The translations under genes and the position numbers were made by a program. The notes beneath the pieces are model-generated. The model worked only from the letters and a program-made list of their open reading frames with translations. It made no database searches and was not told the DNA's origin. From NCBI GenBank assembly GCA_022508685.1, contig JAFLUS010000147.1, forward strand, positions 1 to 5,703: DNA of 5,703 nucleotides, written 5' to 3'. Source of the stretch: Prevotellaceae bacterium (GTDB lineage: Bacteria; Bacteroidota; Bacteroidia; Bacteroidales; Bacteroidaceae). Positions 1 to 5,687 of this stretch are shown here, in pieces (within the stretch, counting starts at the first letter, position 1; the number at the start of each line of letters is the position of its first letter).

Positions 1-527
1 GCTGTGATGAGGGCGAGGGGCATTCCTTCAACGGCTTTGGGCACGCGCGACATGGCCAACTGTTCGCGCAGACCTGCAAAGAGGACCATGGCGAGATAGA
101 AGCCGAGGGCGGTGGAGATGGCATAAACAACGCCTTGCAGGAGGTTGTAATCCTTCTGTATCACGAGGATGGCTACACCGAGGATGCAGCAGTTGGTGGT
201 GATGAGCGGAAGGAATACGCCGAGTGCTTGATAGAGGGAGGGAGATACCTTCTTGAGGATGATTTCCACCATCTGCACGAGCGCGGCGATGACGAGGATG
301 AAGGCGATGGTCTGCAAGTAGCCAAGGTTGTTGGGGTCGAGCACGAATTTCTGGATGAGGTAGGTAACAATCGTGGCAAGTGTGAGCACGAAGGTTACGG
401 CGAGTCCCATGCCCGATGCTGTGGAGATTTTCTTGGATACGCCGAGGAAGGGGCAAATTCCGAGGAACTGCGACAGCACTACATTGTTAATGAAGATGGC
501 TGTGATGAATATCAATATGTATTCCAT
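1..527 (-). CDS. rnfA: RnfA, membrane subunit of the Rnf complex (partial, 3' end cut by window edge)
   Basis: Inner-membrane subunit of the Rnf ferredoxin:NAD+ oxidoreductase, homologous to NqrE and E. coli RsxA. Translating the minus strand from the ATG at 527 gives 175 complete codons with no stop before the window edge. The protein begins MEYILIFITAIFINN and carries the family signatures SQFLGICPFLGVSKK (Cys25) and LPLITTNCCILG (Cys113/Cys114). In the family these half-membrane cysteines, with the matching pair in RnfE, hold an Fe-S centre in the membrane. Long hydrophobic stretches fit the six-helix fold. The last readable residues, ALITA, sit about 16 residues before the end of the roughly 193-residue E. 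coli protein, so only a short tail is missing. It is the last visible gene of the operon, 38 bases after the annotated rnfE stop. The ATG has no clear Shine-Dalgarno sequence. Whether more genes or a terminator follow cannot be seen. Confidence 0.96.
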   Translation of the reverse strand, partial: MEYILIFITAIFINNVVLSQFLGICPFLGVSKKISTASGMGLAVTFVLTLATIVTYLIQKFVLDPNNLGYLQTIAFILVIAALVQMVEIILKKVSPSLYQALGVFLPLITTNCCILGVAILVIQKDYNLLQGVVYAISTALGFYLAMVLFAGLREQLAMSRVPKAVEGMPLALIT

Positions 528-565
528 AATCTATTCGTTGTTTGTGAGTTCTTGCTCAATGGGGG

Positions 566-1174
566 TTATGCCTTTCTTAATTTATTGACGGCTGCGATGA
601 GGTAGCCGAGTGCAATGAATGCGCCGGGTGCGAGGACGAACATGAGCATTCCGTAGTTTTCGCCTTGCAGGGTGATGCCTGAAATGCCGAAGTCGTCGCT
701 CTTGAAGAGCACTCCGGTGCCGAGCAGTTCACGGATGGCGCCGAGAAGGGTGAGTGCCATCGTGAAACCGAGTCCGATGCCCACGCCGTCGAAGACGGAT
801 GCAATGGGATTGTTCTTGGCTGCAAATGCTTCGGCACGTCCGAGGATGATGCAGTTCACCACGATGAGGGGGATGAAGAGTCCGAGTGTGGCGTAGATGC
901 CGGGCAGATAGGCCTGCATGAGCATTTGCAGGATGGTCACCAGCGATGCGATGACGACGATGTAGGACGGAATGCGTACCATGTCGGGGACGAGATTCTT
1001 GATGAGCGAAATGATGAAGTTGCTCAGAATCAGGACAAACATGGTGGCGAGTCCCATGGAGAGTCCGTTGATGGCGGACGAGGTGGTGCCGAGTGTCGGA
1101 CACATACCCAGCAGAAGCACGAACGTGGGGTTCTCCTTGATGAGTCCGTTCGTCAATATTTTAATGTTACTCAT
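566..1174 (-). CDS. rnfE: RnfE, membrane subunit of the Rnf complex
   Basis: Integral membrane subunit paralogous to RnfA and homologous to NqrD, 202 aa in this frame. It starts MSNIKILTNGLIKENP, typical of RnfE. It has the conserved GMCPTLG motif (Cys25) and LFIPLIVVNCIILGRAEAFA (Cys108), the two cysteines that with those of RnfA bind the intramembrane Fe-S centre in the family. About six hydrophobic segments are apparent. The RAEAFA motif after the second cysteine separates RnfE from RnfA. The start at 1174 is supported by AAAGGAG eight bases upstream, 20 bases after the rnfG stop. The C-terminus looks odd: the frame ends abruptly in NKLRKA, while the -1 frame continues from about 575 for 13 residues as a polar tail (GITPIEQELTNNE) to a TAG at 531-533, three bases before rnfA. 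A missing base in the A-run at 573-575 would explain this and give about 214 aa. Identity is secure; the 3' end is uncertain. Confidence 0.95.
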   Translation of the reverse strand: MSNIKILTNGLIKENPTFVLLLGMCPTLGTTSSAINGLSMGLATMFVLILSNFIISLIKNLVPDMVRIPSYIVVIASLVTILQMLMQAYLPGIYATLGLFIPLIVVNCIILGRAEAFAAKNNPIASVFDGVGIGLGFTMALTLLGAIRELLGTGVLFKSDDFGISGITLQGENYGMLMFVLAPGAFIALGYLIAAVNKLRKA

Positions 1175-1182
1175 TTTTGTGT

Positions 1183-1189
1183 CTCCTTT
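1183..1189 (-). promoter_or_regulatory. Shine-Dalgarno sequence for rnfE
   Basis: The minus strand reads AAAGGAG eight bases before the rnfE ATG at 1174, within the 20-base rnfG-rnfE spacer. It supports the chosen start. Confidence 0.65.
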
Positions 1190-1194
1190 CTGTT

Positions 1195-1779
1195 TTATTG
1201 TTGTGCGTTCAACTGGTCGTATGCGTTTTTGATGGCAAGCAGGAATGCACGCGAGGTAATGGTCGATGCGGTAATGGCGTCTACGTCGCCACCGTCTTTG
1301 CTGACGGTGAAGTTGCAGGTGCCGGGGTTCTTACCGATGATGTCGCCTTTTTCGCCTTTCTGAAACCACAGTCCGGCTTTTGCGCCCAATCCGGGTGTTT
1401 CGGCATGTTCGAGAATGGTGTAACCGAGAATGGTGCCTTCGGTGTCGAAACCGACGAGCACTTTGAGCGCACCACCGAATCCGTTTTCAGTTGTCTGTAC
1501 GGCGGTTCCCAGTGCAGTTCCTTGTGCATCGGCCACGTCGTAGAATACAAATGTTTTCTCTTTACCGCCGATGGTAGCCTTCTGCTCCGTGGGGTCTGCG
1601 ACATTGATGTCTTCACTGCCCATCACCTTCTTGATGCCAGCAGCAAGGTTGTCGGCATTGATTTTCTCAATCTGCGGGGCGGTGATGGCATTGACGGCTG
1701 CTAATGCACCTCCTGCAATGACAGCGATGACGGTGAGCACGACTGCCATGTTGGTTAATGATGAACTGAGTTTTTTCAT
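1195..1779 (-). CDS. rnfG: RnfG, covalent-FMN subunit of the Rnf complex
   Basis: Electron-carrying subunit homologous to NqrC, 194 aa, anchored by one N-terminal helix (about residues 11-33), with most of the protein outside the cytoplasm. The FMN-binding domain covers roughly residues 95-185, with the conserved stretches NGFGGALKVLVGFD (99-112) and HAETPGLGAK (125-134). The flavin attachment site is DAITASTITS (167-176). By alignment with the family motif [S/T]GA[S/T], the FMN-accepting residue would be Thr173, joined by a phosphoester bond made by an ApbE flavin transferase. The usual Gly-Ala is replaced by Ala-Ser here. No apbE gene lies in the window, so it must be encoded elsewhere if the site is used. 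The ATG overlaps the rnfD stop as ATGA, with a strong GGGGAGGT seven bases upstream, suggesting translational coupling. The stop is TAA at 1195-1197, followed 20 bases later by rnfE. Confidence 0.96.
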   Translation of the reverse strand: MKKLSSSLTNMAVVLTVIAVIAGGALAAVNAITAPQIEKINADNLAAGIKKVMGSEDINVADPTEQKATIGGKEKTFVFYDVADAQGTALGTAVQTTENGFGGALKVLVGFDTEGTILGYTILEHAETPGLGAKAGLWFQKGEKGDIIGKNPGTCNFTVSKDGGDVDAITASTITSRAFLLAIKNAYDQLNAQQ

Positions 1780-2774
1780 TTCTTTACCTCCCCGAATCGT
1801 TTTGGTTTGAAATAGTTGTTAATGAGCGGTGTAAACGCATTCATGATGAGGATGGCGAACGACATACCTTCGGGATAGGCTCCCCACGTACGGATAACGA
1901 TGGTGAGGAAGCCGATGGCTACACCATAGACGATTTGTCCTTTCTTCGACATCGGTGAGGTGACGTAGTCAGTTGCCATAAATACGGCACCGAGCATCAG
2001 ACCTCCGCTCGCCAATTGAACTACCGGTGGAGCGTACATGGGATTTGCCCAATTCAGCAACCCAGAGCAAACTGCCACCGTAGCAAGAATGCTGACGGGG
2101 ATGTGCCATGTGATGATGCGTCGAACGAGCATGTAAATCAGACCGATGAGGATGGCGATGGCGCAAACTTCACCCATCGCTCCGCCTGTCTTACCGATAA
2201 GCATTTCAAATGAAGTGGGCAGGTCGTTCAGAAGACTTGCATCGCCAGTCTTGACGGCTTGCTGCATCAGTGCCAACGGCGTAGCACCAGTATGTCCGTC
2301 AATGGCAGCATCGGCAATGGTTGTGAAACCAAGGGTGGGTTTCGGCCATGTCGTCATTTGCACAGGGAATGAAATGAGCAGGAAGGCACGACCGGCAAGT
2401 GCGGGGTTGAAAAGGTTGCAGCCAATTCCTCCGAACGTCATCTTCACGACACCGATAGCAAAGAGGGCGCCGAGAATGACAATCCACAAGGGAAGATTGG
2501 ACGGAAGGTTGAAGGCAAGCAGAACGCCTGTCAGGATGGCTGAACCATCGCAAACGGTGGATTGCGGATTCTTGAGCATATATTTGTTGATTGCCCATTC
2601 AAAGAATACGCAGGAGGCAACGGAAACGAGCGTTACCTCTATGGCACCGAGTCCGAAGAAGATGAACGAACAAAGTAAGGCAGGAATGAGGGCGATGAGT
2701 ACGCCGTACATGTTCTTGCCTACAGAGTCGCCCGAATGGACGTGCGGTGACAATGAAACGGTTAATTTATTCAT
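1776..2774 (-). CDS. rnfD: RnfD, flavinylated membrane subunit of the Rnf complex
   Basis: Polytopic inner-membrane subunit homologous to NqrB and E. coli RsxD, 332 aa. I placed the start at the ATG at 2774 because MNKLTVSLSPHVHSGDSV is the usual RnfD opening; an in-frame ATG at 2825 would add 17 residues with no family character. Visible landmarks are GGIGCNLFNPALAGRAFL (115-132), the flavinylation motif TGATPL (162-167, FMN expected on Thr165), MATDYVTSP (267-275) and EGMSFAILIMNAFTPLI (302-318). Many hydrophobic segments fit the eight to ten membrane helices of the family, and the length is close to that of E. coli RsxD (about 350 aa). The flavin on this subunit passes electrons within the membrane and is attached by ApbE in characterised relatives. 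The gene follows rnfC after 78 bases and overlaps the rnfG start by four bases (ATGA). Confidence 0.96.
   Translation of the reverse strand: MNKLTVSLSPHVHSGDSVGKNMYGVLIALIPALLCSFIFFGLGAIEVTLVSVASCVFFEWAINKYMLKNPQSTVCDGSAILTGVLLAFNLPSNLPLWIVILGALFAIGVVKMTFGGIGCNLFNPALAGRAFLLISFPVQMTTWPKPTLGFTTIADAAIDGHTGATPLALMQQAVKTGDASLLNDLPTSFEMLIGKTGGAMGEVCAIAILIGLIYMLVRRIITWHIPVSILATVAVCSGLLNWANPMYAPPVVQLASGGLMLGAVFMATDYVTSPMSKKGQIVYGVAIGFLTIVIRTWGAYPEGMSFAILIMNAFTPLINNYFKPKRFGEVKK
1786..1793 (-). promoter_or_regulatory. Strong Shine-Dalgarno sequence for rnfG
   Basis: The minus strand reads GGGGAGGT, with seven bases between GGAGG and the rnfG ATG at 1779. It lies inside the last codons of rnfD (FGEVKK). 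Together with the ATGA overlap it points to translational coupling of rnfG to rnfD. Bacteroidetes genes seldom use such a sequence, so it stands out from rnfB, rnfC and rnfA, where none is visible. Confidence 0.7.
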
Positions 2775-2803
2775 ACGTTGTTTTCTATTATAAATTCGCG
2801 ATG

Positions 2804-2820
2804 ACCATGCTCGGCATGGT
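2804..2820 (-). other. Small perfect hairpin in the rnfC-rnfD spacer
   Basis: The 78-base spacer between rnfC and rnfD contains ACCATGC (2804-2810), a 3-base loop and GCATGGT (2814-2820), a perfect 7-bp stem. Overlapping outer arms ATGAC (2801-2805) and GTCAT (2821-2825) could form an alternative, bulged pairing. A palindrome ATTCATGAAT lies at 2824-2833. There is no U-tract after the stem on the transcribed strand, so it does not look like an intrinsic terminator. It could be an mRNA processing or stability element, or have no function. The rest of the spacer is AT-rich and shows no ribosome binding site. Confidence 0.4.
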
Positions 2821-2852
2821 GTCATTCATGAATCTTTGATGATAACTGAATG

Positions 2853-4208
2853 TCAATTCTTGGCTTGGCGTGCCCGAATGATGCCCATCACGGTTGATTT
2901 ACCCATGCGGACATAGTCGAGCAACGGACGATGAGACGGGCAAGTGAACTGGCAGGAACCACATTCGATGCAACTTACGATATCTTCGGCTTCTGCGCGT
3001 TCCCATTCCTGCATTGCAGAGAGTTTGGAAAGCAGGTAAGGTTCCAATCCCATCGGACAAGCATTGACGCACTTAGCACAGCGGATACAGGGTTGGGCTT
3101 CAGCACGTTTTGACTCTTGCTCATTCATGATGAGCACACCCGACGAACCTTTGCAAATCGGCACTTCGGTGTTGACCAGTGCTTTACCCATCATCGGGCC
3201 ACCGCCAATCAGTTTGCCTGTATCTTCGGGCAGACCGCCGCACGCATCGATGAGTTGGCTCATAGGCGTACCCATACGCACAAGGAAGTTGCTGGGATGT
3301 GCAAGACTCTTTCCCGTAACGGTGACGATGCGTTCGAAGAGCGGTTTGTTCTTCATCACAGCCTCATACACAGCATAAGCCGTACCGACGTTCTGCAGGA
3401 TGGCGCCAACGCTGACGGGTAATGCAGGAGGTGCAGGCACTTGGCGTCCGACAACGGCGTCGATGAGTTGCTTTTCACCACCTTGCGGGTATTTTACCTT
3501 CAGCGGAACAATCTCAATATTGCCGTTTTGCGCATATTGCGTCGCCTTTGATGTCAGCAACTGGATGGCATCCGGTTTGTTGTTTTCAATACCGATGTAA
3601 GCCTTGTTCACGTTCATTGCCTTCATCAGGAGGGTGACACCGACGAGGATTTCGTCAGCATGCTCCAACATCAGGCGATGGTCGGCGGTGAGGTATGGTT
3701 CACACTCTACGGCATTGATGATAATCCATTCCGGTTTGGAACCGGGAGGGGGCGACAACTTTACGTGAGTGGGGAAACATGCGCCTCCCATACCTACGAC
3801 GCCGGCATTCTTGATTTTCTCAACGATGTCCTTGTCAGTCAGTTCCGGACGTTCTTTCAAAGTAACGAGGTCGGACGAGCGGTCGATGCTCTCTTCCCAT
3901 TCGTCGCCTTCAACCGTAATGTAGACTGCAGGCTTGGCATATCCGCTTGCATCAACCACGGTATCGACTTTCAGCACAGTTCCGGAAACGGAAGAGAAGA
4001 TGGGTGCTGAAACAAAGCCACCTGCTTCGGCAATCATGGTACCCACCTTCACCTTGTCGCCCTTCTTGACGATAGGTTTGGCAGGAGCACCGATGTGCTG
4101 CCCCATAGGAAAGACGGCAACCTTTGGCAATTCGGCAACCTTTATGGGCTCGGCGGCTGACAATTTATTTTCTGCTGGATGTACTCCACCAATTTTGAAT
4201 GTCTTCAC
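2853..4208 (-). CDS. rnfC: RnfC, NAD(H)/FMN and Fe-S subunit of the Rnf complex
   Basis: Peripheral cytoplasmic subunit that exchanges electrons with NAD(H), 451 aa. Domains in order: an N-terminal RnfC barrel-sandwich region (about 5-103, starting with the signature KTFKIGGVHP); a complex I 51-kDa-like FMN/NAD(H) domain (about 128-275) with VVGMGGACFPTHVKL (137-151), NAVECEPYLTADHRL (165-179) and YPQGGEKQLI (240-249); an SLBB-like segment (about 290-345); and a ferredoxin-like domain with CIRCAKCVNACP (374-385) and CIECGSCQFTCP (413-424), enough for two 4Fe-4S clusters. It lacks the long Ala/Lys-rich C-terminal extension of the 740-residue E. coli RsxC, as is usual outside gammaproteobacteria. 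The start codon is GTG at 4208; there is no ATG near it that fits the family N-terminus. No Shine-Dalgarno sequence is visible in the AT-rich 38-base spacer after rnfB. The stop is TGA. Confidence 0.96.
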   Translation of the reverse strand: MKTFKIGGVHPAENKLSAAEPIKVAELPKVAVFPMGQHIGAPAKPIVKKGDKVKVGTMIAEAGGFVSAPIFSSVSGTVLKVDTVVDASGYAKPAVYITVEGDEWEESIDRSSDLVTLKERPELTDKDIVEKIKNAGVVGMGGACFPTHVKLSPPPGSKPEWIIINAVECEPYLTADHRLMLEHADEILVGVTLLMKAMNVNKAYIGIENNKPDAIQLLTSKATQYAQNGNIEIVPLKVKYPQGGEKQLIDAVVGRQVPAPPALPVSVGAILQNVGTAYAVYEAVMKNKPLFERIVTVTGKSLAHPSNFLVRMGTPMSQLIDACGGLPEDTGKLIGGGPMMGKALVNTEVPICKGSSGVLIMNEQESKRAEAQPCIRCAKCVNACPMGLEPYLLSKLSAMQEWERAEAEDIVSCIECGSCQFTCPSHRPLLDYVRMGKSTVMGIIRARQAKN

Positions 4209-4218
4209 GTTTTCTATA

Positions 4219-4242
4219 ATTGAAAATGATGATTGAAAATGA
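4219..4242. repeat. Two-copy 11-base direct repeat in the rnfB-rnfC spacer
   Basis: ATTGAAAATGA occurs at 4219-4229 and again at 4232-4242, with a partial third GAAAAT following, in the 38-base AT-rich spacer just before the GTG start of rnfC. It is probably slippage-prone low-complexity DNA; a regulatory role is not evident. Confidence 0.5.
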
Positions 4243-4246
4243 AAAT

Positions 4247-5176
4247 TTACTGTTCCGCCTCAGGCTTTGCCGGTGCAGCAGGTGCAACCGCTTCAGCCGT
4301 CGCTGCTTTCTGTGCAGCAGGCTGCTCGGCAGCAGGTTTCGGCTTGCGCGGAGGCATGTTGATGGCATGGATGGTCAACTTCGGACATTCGTCCTCGCAC
4401 TTGCGGCACAAACGGCACTTTTCGGGGTCGATGTAAGCGAGGTTGTTTTCGACGTGTACGGCATCGAATTCGCAGACCTTCTGGCACTTCATGCAACCGA
4501 TGCAGGCCACTTTGCACGCCTTCATCGCCACGGCACCTTTGTCCTTGTTCATACATTCCACAACGACGCCCATCTTTTTAGCGGCCTTCATCTCACGCAC
4601 TTCGATGATGTTGCGCGGACAAGCCTTCGCACATGCACCGCAAGCCGTACATTTCGCCGTATCGACCTCGGGCAGTCCCGTTTCCGGATTCATTTTGATT
4701 GCGTCGAACTGGCACGCAGCAACGCAGTCGCCACAGCCCAAACAGCCGTAGGCACATGCCGTCTCGCCCATGCACGTCGTGTTGGCAATGCGACAAGTCT
4801 TCGCACCATCGTATTGCACAAGGCGCGGACGATTTTCGCATGTACCGTTACAACGCACAACGGCTAACTTCGGAGCCGACGCCTCGACCTTCATGCCGAG
4901 GATGGCGGCAACCTTCTCCATGCACGGCTGACCGCCGACAGGACAGTTCAGACCTTCCAGACTTCCGGCATCGGCAGCCTTCACGCAGGCTGCAGCCATA
5001 CCGCCACATCCGGGAAATCCGCAACCGCCGCAGTTGGCACCCGGCAACGCTTCGTTGACCAGACCGATGCGTGGGTCTTCCTTTACTGCAAACTTCTTGG
5101 CGGTGAAGAACAGCACGAGGGCTGCAATCAAACCAACCGCTCCAAGAACAATTACAGCGATGAGAATTACATTCAT
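4247..5176 (-). CDS. rnfB: RnfB, multi-cluster ferredoxin-type subunit of the Rnf complex
   Basis: Entry-point subunit for ferredoxin electrons, 309 aa. Residues 3-25 form one membrane helix. The 4Fe-4S domain follows with NCGGCGFPGCGG and a later CPVGG (Cys49, 52, 57 and 78). Two ferredoxin-type pairs come next: CLGCGDCVAAC (145-155) with CTACGACAKACP (176-187), and CIGCMKCQKVC (225-235) with CRLCRKCEDECP (254-265). These motifs support five 4Fe-4S clusters using 20 of the 29 cysteines. Cys64, 85, 109, 113, 128, 135, 141, 208 and 221 remain. The protein is much longer than E. coli RsxB (192 aa), which has only one ferredoxin pair, and resembles the long RnfB of Bacteroides and clostridia. 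The end (about 275-309) is an Ala/Pro/Glu/Lys-rich low-complexity tail. The ATG at 5176 follows the rseC stop by 31 AT-rich bases without a Shine-Dalgarno sequence. The stop is TAA. Confidence 0.96.
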   Translation of the reverse strand: MNVILIAVIVLGAVGLIAALVLFFTAKKFAVKEDPRIGLVNEALPGANCGGCGFPGCGGMAAACVKAADAGSLEGLNCPVGGQPCMEKVAAILGMKVEASAPKLAVVRCNGTCENRPRLVQYDGAKTCRIANTTCMGETACAYGCLGCGDCVAACQFDAIKMNPETGLPEVDTAKCTACGACAKACPRNIIEVREMKAAKKMGVVVECMNKDKGAVAMKACKVACIGCMKCQKVCEFDAVHVENNLAYIDPEKCRLCRKCEDECPKLTIHAINMPPRKPKPAAEQPAAQKAATAEAVAPAAPAKPEAEQ

Positions 5177-5207
5177 AATTTGTTGTTTTTATTAAAGTTA
5201 TAGATTT

Positions 5208-5630
5208 TTATGATTCAATCCAAAAAGAAAATGTCCGGCTCAATCTCTGACGAAAGAGCGACAACAGAACGTAGTAGACGCAGAGCACAGCCAGTACACC
5301 GACCACAGCCCACAATTCATTGAGCGCCATTACCTTGAGCGCAACAACCAACCATACCACCATCAGCAACAGCGGCAATGCGAAAGCGAGAAGCACAGCA
5401 CGTTTGCCCATAGACAACGAACCGCACACCGTGACTTCATCGCCTATGCGATGCTGCCCGGTGGCGCCCCAAACATCTACGATTTTCTCTTTCGCTTCAG
5501 CGGATGTGCACATCGCCTTTGCTTGGCAGGAAGAACATGCCGACGCCTGAACGATGCGCACGCGGACATGGTCTTTTTCTACACTTTCAACAATACCTTG
5601 ATGGCTAATCTTGCTGTTTTTGTGCATCAT
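5208..5630 (-). CDS. rseC: RseC/MucC-family redox-associated membrane protein
   Basis: Small membrane protein of the RseC family (140 aa from the ATG at 5630, 139 aa from the adjacent ATG at 5627). In E. coli, RseC (RsxR) acts with the Rsx/Rnf complex in keeping the SoxR Fe-S cluster reduced. Landmarks in the 140-residue numbering: HQGIVESVEKDHVRVRI (10-26), the cysteine motif CSSCQAKAMC (Cys32, 35, 41) and VCGS (Cys69), then two hydrophobic helices (about 78-100 and 105-126) and a short basic tail. This is the family layout of a soluble Cys-bearing N-terminal domain followed by two membrane segments. The reading frame is open back to an ATG at 5699, but the added 23 residues are not family-like and the promoter at 5657-5687 would lie inside them, so I prefer the ATG pair at 5630/5627. 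Lying at the head of the operon ties its role to Rnf. Its exact function in this lineage is inferred. Confidence 0.88.
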   Translation of the reverse strand: MMHKNSKISHQGIVESVEKDHVRVRIVQASACSSCQAKAMCTSAEAKEKIVDVWGATGQHRIGDEVTVCGSLSMGKRAVLLAFALPLLLMVVWLVVALKVMALNELWAVVGVLAVLCVYYVLLSLFRQRLSRTFSFWIES

Positions 5631-5656
5631 GCAATCTCTACTTTGCAAATTGTACG

Positions 5657-5687
5657 CAAATTTAGCGTTTTTATTTCGTGCAGCAAA
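5657..5687 (-). promoter_or_regulatory. Putative Bacteroidetes-type promoter for the rseC-rnfBCDGEA operon
   Basis: On the minus strand, TTTG (5687-5684) is followed after exactly 19 bases by TAAATTTG (5664-5657). This matches the known Bacteroidetes sigma-ABfr consensus of a -33 TTTG and a -7 TAnnTTTG. Transcription would begin a few bases past 5657, giving a leader of about 20 bases before the ATG at 5630. A second TAATTTTG (5691-5684) also fits the -7 element, but its -33 partner would lie outside the window. The assignment rests on motif and position only. Confidence 0.6.

Noticed and set aside
135..605. Plus-strand open frame of 156 codons across rnfA
   Set aside because: It lies antisense to the clearly conserved rnfA/rnfE coding sequence, and its translation shows no domain-like pattern.
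2146..2793. Plus-strand open frame of 215 codons opposite rnfD
   Set aside because: It is fully antisense to rnfD; the composition reflects the complement of membrane-protein codons, and no plausible start signals or family motif are visible.
2804..2820. Intrinsic terminator after rnfC
   Set aside because: The stem is short and no U-tract follows on the transcribed strand; the downstream genes belong to the same complex.
2775..2825. Extended rnfD start at the ATG at 2825
   Set aside because: The extra 17 residues are not RnfD-like and are encoded by the hairpin-bearing spacer; the start at 2774 gives the normal family N-terminus.
4220..4867. Plus-strand open frame of 215 codons opposite rnfB
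   Set aside because: It is the complement of the Cys- and Ala-rich rnfB sequence, which yields an Arg/His-rich product with no recognisable character.
5177..5207. Second promoter before rnfB (TAACTTTA)
   Set aside because: It misses the final G of TAnnTTTG and no TTTG is present at the right distance upstream.
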